Below, piece by piece: positions 1 to 9,900 of a stretch of DNA of 64,000 nucleotides. Source of the DNA: Pseudofabraea citricarpa (taxonomy: Eukaryota; Ascomycota; Leotiomycetes; Helotiales; Dermateaceae). The first letter of the stretch is position 1. Every line of letters begins with the position of its first letter. The notes under the pieces were generated by a model. The model had not been told where the DNA came from. It worked only from the letters and a program-made list of their open reading frames with translations, and did not search any database. The DNA lies in NCBI GenBank assembly GCA_029641185.1, contig JAPWGK010000006.1:1116001-1180000 (forward strand). Reading direction: 5' to 3'. Position numbers and translations under genes: made by a program.

Positions 1-1787
1 CACTTCCAGATCCGAGCCTTTGTGGCTCAGGTTCCCCTTGGTGGATGGATGATTCCCGGCGTTTTCTATGCGAAACCAATCCACTTGGAGTTATTGTTGG
101 TGGCGCCTTTCCTCGTAGAGGACTATTGGCCTCAGTCGGTATGGATGACTGCACTGGTAAATTCTTCCAAGAATCTTCGATCCCGGGTTCTGCTTTTATT
201 CTCGAGTCGTTGGTCTGAGTACCATCTTCTTGTTTGATGATAGCAGTCCGTCGTGCCTCTTCTCGCGTTACAGCGTCAATTAGCTCTTTCGTTGGACGGC
301 GCATCTTATCTCGCAAATTAGGTTCTGCATAACTGACACTTCCCCTAGCCCGTCTACTTGGACGTTGTCCCTCTGCTTCAGGTCCTAAATCGACTGGTGG
401 AGGAGTATCTCGCGATTCGGCCCGTACAGTTGAAGGGAGTGAAGATTGTGGCGAGAAAAGGTCAAGAGCAGCTGGAGTTTCAGGTTCCGGTTGAATCTCA
501 ACCGTCTCAGGTACGGGTTGAGGAGCTGCTACTACTGGAGCTGGAGCCGGTCTTTTTTCTCGAATTCTTTCTTTTGCAGCGTCTGCTTTCAATATTTCTT
601 CCTTGGCAGCCTTCACTTCATCGGTAACCTGAGCCCTGGGACGTTTCTTTGGTGAATTGTTAACACTCTTGGGAGCGAGGATCTTCCGTGCGGATATTGC
701 CACTGCTCCAGTTGTAAGGTTTTGTCTCGTTGCGCTTTTAGGCACAGCAACGTCTTTTGTAGTCTGGCTCGCAGTCTTTTCAGCAGGTGGTCCAAGTCTG
801 GACCTCACCTCGCCAGTGAGTCTTGTGTACGAAAACGAATCATCGGAACCTTCTTGAGCAGCCTTCGCATCCTCATCGTCACCTCTAACACTAAGCTTTC
901 GTTTTGCTCCAGTTTTCAAGGATGACCCATCTGTATCTTCGGCTCTCGATTCGAACCTGGTAGTTTTCTTGGTATCTGAAGGATTGCCACTGTCCCGTCG
1001 CTTCTTCCTTTGCTCAAGATTTATTGACAACGCAGGATCCAACCCAGATACACCTTCTTTCTCATCATTTGGTGCCTTTTTTAGCAAGTCGATCTTGACA
1101 GGATCTTCATCAACGAATTGCGACACGGGTGGCGGCCCAATATCTGGGGAATCGGTTGTATTTGCAGCTTGTTCTGCCAAAATTGCAGTAAGTTCATGGA
1201 GTCTGTATCATATTAGCGATAACATTCATTATTAGGTCTTCTGAACATACTCTAATGTTCTCCGCGGGTATGATTTGTTTTCCAAAATCGGTGGTAGTCT
1301 TCCTTCTTGGCCAGCAACCGCTTCACTCAAACTACAGATATTTTTCCAATTCTTCTGGTCTGGGCTTTTATTAAGACTGGTCCTTGTCAACTTTCCCCTT
1401 GGTGATTGTTTTTTTGGTGCGGCTTCATCACCGAGACCGGTCAATAAGGCTCCAATCTCCAATAGCTTTATCTCTAGTTGCGATTTAATAGCGCTAGCCT
1501 GGCTAGCAACTCTTTGCGATTTGCCATTCTCTAACTCATTTTGTAGTCGCAATATGTGTTCCCGTAGGCCAAGATTATCTGCTAGAAGTTTTGATATTTC
1601 GTTCTCGAGGTTCCTAATCCGAAGGGACTGTGCTGAATTTGCTCGGGCAATGTCTCGATTCTGGCGCATAAACTTGCGCTTGACTGAGATGAAGGTGTCA
1701 GTTCTGTGTACAAGACAGGGACTTCTTAGACTTACGGGACTCGAGGTTTTCCGTCGGCGCAGCAGCTGGCTCGTTGAGTCGCGCCAT
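1..1787 (-). CDS. sgo1: Shugoshin, protector of centromeric cohesin (3' end beyond the left edge)
   Basis: Partial gene. Coding parts 1787-1736, 1683-1251 and 1202 to beyond base 1, with 52-bp and 48-bp introns; phases agree and the frame stays open to the edge. Shugoshins recruit PP2A to centromeres, shielding cohesin, and help chromosome bi-orientation. The N-terminal coiled coil (about residues 18-90) holds the family core around KRKFMRQNRDIARANSAQSL. Near residues 445-464 the conserved C-terminal basic motif RRARGSVSYAEPNLRDKMRR is present; it is the segment that binds phosphorylated histone H2A. The middle is low-complexity and charged. I chose the ATG at 1787 (MARLNEP...) over one 12 bases upstream because fungal relatives begin this way (from memory). 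About 560 residues are visible. Divergent from dad2, 410 bp away. Confidence 0.93.
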
Positions 1788-2197
1788 CTGTGCTGGCATG
1801 CGGCAAAGGTTGTATTCTTAGGAGAAGGTCCAAAACATGAGGTTGGAATAGATCTAGAGGGGTTGGAGCGGGAGCAAAGACAGATGCAAGTAATTATGAA
1901 TGGTGTACGTTTGCGGACTCGGTTTTTGGAAAACAGACAACTTCCAATTTCTGGAGTAAACAAGCGATGGACTGTTTACTTTCAAATACGGTTAGCGCGC
2001 CCGACTTAGCGCACCACAGCCCCTGCTCGTAGCAACTCCACCCAAACCCATAGCCTTGCCAATAGTTGATGCGAAATCCCACCATGCAATGCAGTGCGGC
2101 GACAATAGACTGTAGACTGTAGGGAAAGAATCAGCTTCAATTCTAGCTTGTGCGCCATTCTAAAGAGCGACAGCTTCACAGTCATTCCAACCCCAAC
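1788..2197. other. Shared divergent promoter of sgo1 and dad2
   Basis: 410 bp between two start codons pointing apart, so it must hold both promoters and 5' leaders. It contains a GCGCGCC-rich patch near 2000 but no ACGCGT box that I can see. An in-frame ATG at 2150 could extend Dad2 by 16 residues. Confidence 0.6.
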
Positions 2198-2739
2198 ATG
2201 TCCTACTCATCGCGCCCTACACTCCCATCGCATCTGCGGCAGCAATCGATGACAGGAAATCCGAACTCGACATCAAGCGGGCAGTCTCCGATGTTGCTTG
2301 CGCGCATCAACGAGAAGAAGGCAGAGCTGGAGAACCTCAAAGAATTACGAGACCTCAGTGCTGGCTTGGCAGGTCAAATGCAGATGTTGGAAGAAAAACT
2401 GTCTACATTATCAGATGGCACTGAAGGTATACTTGCTTCTACGGTCACTTTCCTGGATTACCGACTAATCAATGGCCATCTAGCTGTCGCATTAGTGTTA
2501 GGTAACTGGCATAATGTCCTCCGAGCGATTAGCATGGCATCTGGTGAGTCCCAACAAAAGGTTCTTAGGAATGTAGCTGACTCTCGATAGCAAAAATCCC
2601 GAAGCCCAAGGAAGCCGACGAGAATACGGAAGCGCAAGAAAAGACAGAACTGGAGTTACCACAAACTTTGGTGAGGATACCTACCGAGCATGCCCCAGCC
2701 GTGCAGCATGTTGCCGATGGCGGAGAGATAGGCCAATAA
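2198..2739 (+). CDS. dad2: DASH/Dam1 complex subunit Dad2
   Basis: Three exons: 2198-2426, 2484-2543, 2591-2739 (introns 57 and 47 bp, phase 1 each), about 145 residues. Dad2 is a small coiled-coil subunit of the DASH ring, which couples kinetochores to spindle microtubules. The family signature is clear: EKKAELENLKELRDLSAGL, then a second helix LVLGNWHNVLRAISMAS, ending KIPKPKE and an acidic tail. The start at 2198 (MSYSSRPT) is preferred over the in-frame ATG at 2150, which would add an unusual KERQLHSHSN extension. The 17-codon read-through of intron 1 looks non-coding. It lies next to shugoshin, another chromosome-segregation gene. Confidence 0.95.
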
Positions 2740-3514
2740 ATTTATATCTACATTGGTGGAACACTTATGACTATGGACGAATTATGATGGAATCTGGAGC
2801 ATGCATTGGCAGGGCGTATGAAAGGCGTATGGTAGATTTGGGATTATTGGTACACCCACTCAGTCAGGGTTCTGTGTATTTTCAAATAGACTGGTTGCAG
2901 CTAAAAGTACATTGAAACAGCTCGCTGGAATGTAGCCTTTTCAACAGTTTGACATGTGCAAAATGTTGAAGAAGCAAAAGTCGGGATTTTAGGAGATTGC
3001 GCAAGCCACAAAGGCAACTCTCATAGTAGCACAACTGACATTCTGTTCTGTGGTGTTTCTGTTACCCGCGACAAATCCATAAATACAGCTGCCATTTTGC
3101 AATGCCATTCTCAATATCACAACTCTACTCCGTACCCCTCATGGTGAATGACGACGCTGGTTGAGACGCGTGACGCGATTCACGAAAGAATCGCGAGTTC
3201 CCTTTTTAGAATTGTTGTCAGGGCAATGGGATCAACAAATCAAAATCTCAACGACCCCGTCCAAGGAATGTGCATATATCAAAGCTCCTGCAAGGTAATC
3301 CTCGCAGGAACCACTCATCAATCGATAAGAGCTTTGATAGCTGCAACCCACCTCGATATTGCTTAATTGATCAGATCGACTCCCATTGCACCTATTCCAT
3401 TCTATCCTCTCTATTTTGCGGTACTGAAGTAACGCGCGCCGTCCACGGTCAACAACGGCGCCAATTGACCAGTGGTCTGAGTGAACACCAACACTAAATC
3501 GACGACACCGAACT
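2740..3514. other. Intergenic region, promoter of the 3515 gene
   Basis: 775 bp holding the dad2 3' UTR and the promoter of the next gene. The notable element is a GC-rich palindrome at 3166-3195 (listed separately). Small ORFs here overlap on both strands and show no recognisable protein. Confidence 0.6.
3166..3195. promoter_or_regulatory. MCB/SCB-like palindrome (candidate MBF/SBF site)
   Basis: ACGCGT lies at 3166-3171, and CACGAAA at 3181-3187. Around the latter is a perfect inverted repeat with 8-bp arms (CGCGATTC 3174-3181, GAATCGCG 3188-3195) and a 6-base loop. ACGCGT (MCB) and CACGAAA (SCB) are the classic G1/S boxes of the APSES factors Mbp1 and Swi4. The element is about 320-350 bp upstream of the next start codon. 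Binding is inferred. Confidence 0.5.
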
Positions 3515-5800
3515 ATGGCGCGAGTCACAAGATCGAAGAAGATTGACATCTCTGAGGATCAGACGGCTGCAGAAGTATCAACAGACCTCGACCTCCAGAC
3601 TTTGGTCGAGCTGAGCAACAACATGGCCTCCGAAGACAAGGGCATGACAGCGGAGCTCAAGGGCCTTAAGGCCGCATACAAACAGGCCATTGGTCTTGGG
3701 AAGAAGGTGGCTAAAGGTGGGAAGAATAGTAAGAGGGGAAACCAAGAGGCATCAACAGATTCTGAGAAGTCGAACAATGAGATGAACTCAGGAGTCTCCC
3801 GAGGGACCAATACGCCAACCACAGAAAGACCACGCCAGGTCAAAGCAAGCGATGGTAGTCTAGTCTCACGAATGGATCAATTGACTCTGAATGATCTAAC
3901 ACATGATACAGAACGACTAAAGATACCTCAGCAGCCTACACGTATGACTCGGCGGCAAGCAGCTGTCGAAAGACAGGGAAGACAGGAAGGTCAGTATCAG
4001 TCGGAATTTTGGTCTGAAGACAAGATAGCCGTTTTCTTTGGTCAGCAGGAGCGTATTCAATCAAGAAGCAGTACCAATGACAGCTCTATCTGGTCTACTT
4101 CAACCTCCACATCGGGTTCATATCCATATATGGGTCCTTCATTTCAAAATTACCGTTCCATGGCGTCTCAGGCGTCTCTCACTTCTACTTCTGATGAGGG
4201 CTCCGTTGTTCATCATAATTTGTATCCGCGGCCGAATTGGACTAACAAGAATCCTTCGAGTTTAGCAGAGAAAGCATTGGACAATTTTTTGGCCCCAAAG
4301 TCCACGACCACAGCTACTGAACATGTCTCAGTAGTCGATATTCATGGCAATCTCAAACAGCATTGCGAACAAGTGCCTAAATTTACCATCGAAAGGATTG
4401 AAATACACGTTGAAGATACGCAACCAGCAAATGAGGCTCGTGGAAGTCCGAACAAATCACAAGTTGTCACACTGGAAGACGTCGAAAGAGAATATGGAGA
4501 TGGAAAAGTTGATATTACTGCAGAAGACTCAGATGACGACTCCTTTGTTGAGCTAATTACAAGTAGATCCCCGGCAAAGCCTATATCTCGTATCGAAGAT
4601 TCTGTTGAAGCCCTTGACCAACTTGAAGAGGCAATCGACACTCTCAACCAGGCCGCGCTGGCACAAAAGTTTCTCTCGCCGCAAAAGAAAGCTTCGCCTG
4701 ACCGCAGTGCCTCCCCTCGCGTATGTTAACAGTTATTCGCAGCTTACTCTTCAACTAACATGGTGATTTAGGCTTCTGTGACTGAACACAAAACAAAGAA
4801 AACAAATTTTGCAACAGTACGAGTCAAGCCCACTGCACCTCGAGAATCTATCCTTCGACGAGTATCTTCCATGACGCTGAAGCCATCATCAGGCCAAGAG
4901 ACTCCAAAGGCTGTGCAGCAGAGGGATCCTGCAAAACGTCCTCTCAGCCTTCAAGCTCCGAAAGCACCTGTCAAATCATCTAAACCACCAACCCAAGCAA
5001 ACTTTGAGCTTCCTGGTGAAGCAGTTGCTAGGAGACTCAAAGAGCAACGTGAAGCTCGTCGGATTCAACGTGAGCAAGCAGAAACCAATGTAAAACCACC
5101 TCCAACAGCGACCATTCGCAGAACAAAATCAACCAAAGAGCTCACAAGACCAGCGTTTGAGCTTCCGGGTGAGGCCTTGTCACGCAAGAAACGAGAGGTA
5201 CACGAAGCACGTCTGAAGGTACAAGAGGAAGAGGAGCGCAAAAGAAGAGAGTTCAAAGCAAAGCCATTGCGTACGAGTCTTCAACCGAGTGTTGTGCCTC
5301 GAGAAACTGTCGCAAGCCTCGCACGAAAAAGTAAAGTAGGCTTTGAGGGCATTGATAGTATTGAGAATTGCAACCTTTCGTTGAACAAGAGAGGCTCGAA
5401 TATTAGCTCTAGTCGCCCGTCTATTGCGACTGTTATTCAAGCCAACACGTCTGCACCGCGTTCTCCAGGCACTCTTCGGCGCAAGCCCTCAACAATCATT
5501 GTACCCTCGTTAGCAGGACTCACTACGCAACGCACCGTCTCTGCAACCGATGTTCAAGCCCAGCGGCAACGAGCAAGAGAGATTTATAATAGAGACCAGA
5601 GGGAGACTGAGGATTTCGAACGAGAAAAACGTGAACGCGAGGCTGCTGCTAAGTTGGCGCGAGAAGCTGCAGCAGAGCGTGGACGGCAAGCCAGTAGGGA
5701 GTGGGCTGAACGACAGAAGGCTAAGAGGGCTAGTGCTCCTGATGCTGGTATGGGGGCTGGCTACGGTCCTGGAGGACAACTAGGACTGCGACCCTTCTGA
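3515..5800 (+). CDS. Basic coiled-coil protein with TPX2-like repeats, possible microtubule-associated protein
   Basis: Two exons, 3515-4720 and 4772-5800 (51-bp phase-0 intron), 744 residues. I do not recognise a named family. The N-terminal half is polar, with a lysine-rich block and acidic low complexity. The C-terminal half has two copies of FELPGEA (near residues 480 and 531), each followed by a charged helix. The second runs through EEEERKRREFKAKPL (FKAKPL about 563-568), an arrangement like TPX2/WVD2-type domains (F-x-L-x-x-E, long charged helix, FKAxPxP). A second basic helix lies near the end (RQRAREIYNRDQRETEDFER). A TPX2 relationship is my inference from pattern only. Its neighbours are shugoshin and Dad2, and an MCB/SCB-like palindrome lies upstream, which would suit a cell-cycle role. 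Confidence 0.75.
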
Positions 5801-6343
5801 GCATGAAGGTCAACTGACGTACATTCGAGTACATTGTATAGTATCTGGGTATTAATTCTTCCATTCTTGTCATCATTAGGGAGGCGCAGGGAACCTGTTT
5901 TGGGAAGCATGCGCGTTAGGCGCAACGCATTCTGATGTCTTTTATGGTGTCAGCAGACTTCTCTTTGTTTGGTCAAGTCTGGTCAGACTATGAATGTGGA
6001 ATTATTGAGTATACTTGGGCTCTCTTCCGTGACTTCATGATGGGAAGGGGTATGCCACTCGTTTTAAGGCATTCTTGAATAAGTAGCTTATTTAGATCAA
6101 GAGCAGAACCTTTAAAAATACTCATTTGCTATGCTGTGTGACGATTGCCAACTCGATCCTACGACTATTTTAAGACTCAGAAAGATAGTACTGTTTAAAG
6201 CATTTCACTTTTGATTTAGATCAAGTAATTTATTTACGTGCTGGATTTTGATAAACAAACGCTCTACGAAGCTATGGAATATCTTGAGTCTAAAAACAAG
6301 TGACAAACTTGCGCAAATCTACAAAAAAACACAACACAACCTC
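5801..6343. other. Convergent 3' region
   Basis: 543 bp between two genes ending towards each other. AT-rich 3' UTR-like sequence. An 11-bp direct repeat TTTAGATCAAG occurs at 6091-6101 and 6215-6225. No gene seen. Confidence 0.5.
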
Positions 6344-8395
6344 TCACGCAGCAAGATCCCTCTTATCCGACTCGTCGATGGCGATCTGCTGCTTTCCCAC
6401 ATTCCTCTCCTCATCTGACTCGCCGTATGCCATGCTGGGATCGATGATATCTTCACCAACCTCACACCACACATCGCTCGTAGCAGGAACAGGGAAAATC
6501 TTGCACAGACCCCAGTAACATGACGACGCAACGATGAAGCCACAGAAGAAGTTCAAGTTATAGATATACCGCGCGCCGGCTGGAACTTCCTTGCCAATCG
6601 CACCCACGAACCCAACGATGTTAATGAGAATTCCAGCAATATAGGCTACGTATCCGCGCCAGTGGAACCCGAATGTGTAGTAGTATGGAGAGGTTTTCCT
6701 GGCGGAGTACAGTTCTTTGATCTCGAGATACCCGCGACGCACGAAGTAGTAGTCGGAGATCATCACGCCGGCGATAGATGAGAGGAAAACGGAGTAGGCA
6801 GAGAGATAGGTGGTAAAGTTGTTGGCGGAGGAAAGTAAATTCCACGGGCACATAACTAAACCGACCAAGGCGCAGATATATCCACCGCGACGGATATTAA
6901 TATATCGTGGGAGTAAAGCAGTCATATCTGTTCCGGCTGATACACTGTTCGCGGCAATGTTGGTTCCAAGCTGGGCGAGTGCGAATGCGGTCGAAATAAA
7001 GAAGACCCCGGCACGATTGCGAGAAGTTCCCTCGTCCAAGAAGGATTGTAACAGATCCAATGGGTTCCAGATTGCCTCGTCGAAAATTACCACACTGGAT
7101 GACGATACTATTATACCAATGAACGAAGTGACGGCAAATCCGATCGGAATAGTGAAGAGCTGAGACCAGAAAGCATCGCGGGGCTTACGAGCAAATCGAG
7201 AGAAATCTGGGTCGTTCTATGAGATCTGTTAATCGGTGAACTTGCAATCTCAAACCACGATAGTACATACCACAATGAGGGTTGCGAAATTGGCAATGGA
7301 TGACATAATTCCAGTCACCATGCCCCAAGCAAGCTTGGAACCTGTAGCCGTGTTCTTCTGCTTGACGATCGGGCCAATTCCATGAGCTCGAACGATAGCC
7401 CAGATGAAGAAGGCAAGACCGCAAACTGGCACGATGTATGCCTTTGCAGTGAAGAGATGGCGAATCTTATGGACTGGGAACCAGATGGCTGGGAGAGAGA
7501 CGAGCCAGAATATGAAGAATGATACGAAATCCTTGGTCTCGGTTCCAGAACCAGGAATTCCATTGGGGACTTTGCTGTACGAGGGCCAGATAGCAGAAAT
7601 CATAAGAGTAATGCACTGTCCTCCAATCCAGGATTGCACTCCGTACCAGATACATGCCATGGCTGCTCGGTTGAAGACAGGCCATAGAGCTCCCCAGATT
7701 CCAAAACTCGAACGGGTCACCACTGGGAAGGAAATGTGGTACATAGCACCGATTCTCCCAGTCAAGCAAATAAAGCATGCTGCAATCGAGTATCCGATCC
7801 ATACACACAGCCAAGACTGCCACCAAGAAAGACCCCCTGCAGTGATCATGCTAGAACTGATCATCCTGTCAAATTATCAGCAGTGGTTCTCCTTAAGGCT
7901 ACCAAAGTTCGTACCATGTATTAATATTAAAGGAATCTGCAATCCAGAATCCAACAAAATTCCAGGCCCCCCATTGACGGCGCTCGGGTTCAACTTAAAC
8001 AAGATCAGCAGATGCCAGATTTCCAGCAAAAAGTTATAACTACCTGGCTTCAAATCATGGTTGTTCAACATCAATTGAGCATTGGTCAATCCTGGCTCGC
8101 TTTCCACAGCCAGCTTATCGACATAATAGGCTAGCTTGTTGGACTTCACTCTCTCCATCATGATTTTGAAGGGGTTCGGTTCGTGATTGCGTGTCGACAG
8201 CCCTGCGAGGTTTTGTGCGATGGCGCCCGCAGATAGGTTCTCGTTATGACGTCTAGTGTGTACAGGCGTCGACGGGCCTGCAAGTAACGGTTTACTTTCT
8301 TCGTCGCCGACCGTAAAGGACTTGGGACTTCTAGGCGATTGCACTCGAGGTAAACTAGATGAGCTGGAGTCATCCCCATGATGATGGCGGGGCAT
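6344..8395 (-). CDS. NCS1-family permease, uracil/allantoin type
   Basis: Four exons: 8395-8044, 7993-7915, 7865-7271, 7216-6344 (introns 50, 49, 54 bp), 632 residues, the usual length for Fur4/Dal4-type carriers. NCS1 proteins import nucleobases, allantoin or related compounds with H+ through 12 membrane helices. The cytoplasmic N-terminus is serine-rich and ends in the conserved stretch near [22 protein letters not shown]. Exon 2 begins the transporter core with [19 protein letters not shown], and exon 4 starts with the family motif [17 protein letters not shown] (residue 343). Many aromatic helices follow and an acidic tail ends the protein. Substrate cannot be fixed from sequence: uracil, uridine and allantoin carriers are close relatives. 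A GATA inverted repeat about 490 bp upstream suggests nitrogen control. Confidence 0.9.
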
Positions 8396-9900
8396 TTGTG
8401 GACTTATATAGCCAAAGGGCCATGTAGGAAGAGTTCTTCAAAAGGGAAAGTGTATGCGGCCAGACGTCTACGGCGATCCCTTATCACAGAGTTTTCTCCT
8501 TCTCCAGATGAGCACCTAGGCCAGCCGCGGGCTCGCAGCAGTAATGAAGCAAAGTCATGGTCTCCGGTGTCCAGCCTCTCTCCACCAGCCCGATATCGAC
8601 GTTGTCTTACCGTGACCCCCTGCTGACCATGCGACATGGCCAGCATGACGGAGCGAACACGGCGTGGGGGAGGTGACAGGAACAGCATGTCATTTCCTGG
8701 CTGCTCAGTGCTCAGTGCTCACAGGACAGGATGCCAGTTGAAGGTCAAAGGGACGGTCCTGGGCAGCTCCATCTTTGCTCCATCTGGTGTCGTAGTGTGA
8801 TGCCACTCCAACACTTCGTATGTCGGCGCCCCTGCTCGGGAGGATCCTGTGCTAAGCGACGCCTATGAGAAGCCAGTACAGCCGGCAACCTTATCTTCCA
8901 AGCGTCCAGAGATAAGGTTGCTTACTTCCTCTTACTCGATCTCATCGAGTCAACCCCGCGAAATGCAGCGCCGCTGAAGTGGTGCGGTGCTGAAGTGGTG
9001 AGGTGTGGAGGATCCATGGAGTTGTCCTGAGAGCCCTATCGGTCTTTCCGAGCCACCTTGTCGCTTCTGGAATGACCACCTTTTTTTCTTTCTTTTTTTT
9101 CTTCTTCTTCACCTTGCACCACCTGCCGCCCAGTGCTGTTCACTCAGAACTAAGATAAAGTCGCATACGGCGAGGCACATCGCCCGCGGCCATTTTCTAC
9201 CGGCGCCTTGGTTTTCGCACGAGGGTCTGAAGAAAAATTCACATATCATTTACAACAAAATAAAATACTAGCTGGAAAAAACGAACAGAAAGAAGAGGCT
9301 AACTTACCGTCTCCGAACTACTCGAACCACTCTTTCTGCTTTCCATATTCACAGCCTGATTGATTGATTGACTGGAACCCGAGATTTGCTATGGCTATCT
9401 TTACTGCGCCTGGTTTTCTGCTGTGGTACTTTCAAAGAACTTATTGCTTATAGTTCTGTATCCACAAGATGGACCGTTTGCACCAAAGCAAATGGGTTGA
9501 CACAAGATGGCCAACAGTAAGTACTGTAAGAATATCTCCATAAACTTCGTCGCTTTTCATTCATTGGGTGGATTTCTATATTTGGTATCTTGCATACTTC
9601 AGCTCATCACATGTTCTGTTCTGCGTGTCTGCGCGGCACAGCAGTCAACGATGAGGCTGATGCGCCATGTCGCAATCTGGTTCTTGGAATCTTTTACAAC
9701 TCACAGTGCATCTCTCTGTCAACCCCGAACCAACTTCACTTATTGCTTTAAAATTCCAGGCCTATGCTTCAGGTATAACAAGACTTGAAATTCACCGCCA
9801 TGCTGTGCTAGCCTTTGCTTACAACTTGCCAGCATCCTAGCGCTTAACGGCAGCGATAGACCTCGCCGGAGCGTATCCGCTGCTCTGGAGCCTGTATACC
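8396..9900. other. Divergent intergenic region between permease and NLR gene
   Basis: 1.5 kb holding both promoters. It contains the GATA inverted repeat at 8885-8921, a pyrimidine-rich tract near 9080-9115 and AT-rich sequence after 9230. Short ORFs on both strands show no recognisable protein. Confidence 0.55.
8885..8921. promoter_or_regulatory. Perfect inverted pair of GATA (AreA/Nit2-type) sites
   Basis: GCAACCTTATCT (8885-8896) and its exact reverse complement AGATAAGGTTGC (8910-8921) are separated by 13 bp. Each arm contains the TTATCT/AGATAA core bound by fungal GATA factors. It lies 490-526 bp upstream of the permease start codon, as expected for nitrogen-regulated NCS1 permeases. 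The factor and function are inferred. Confidence 0.6.

Noticed and set aside
1275..2009. 244-codon forward ORF
   Set aside because: Antisense to shugoshin, whose coiled coil and C-terminal motif are clear on the other strand.
7404..8039. 211-codon forward ORF
   Set aside because: Antisense to the NCS1 permease and crosses its introns.
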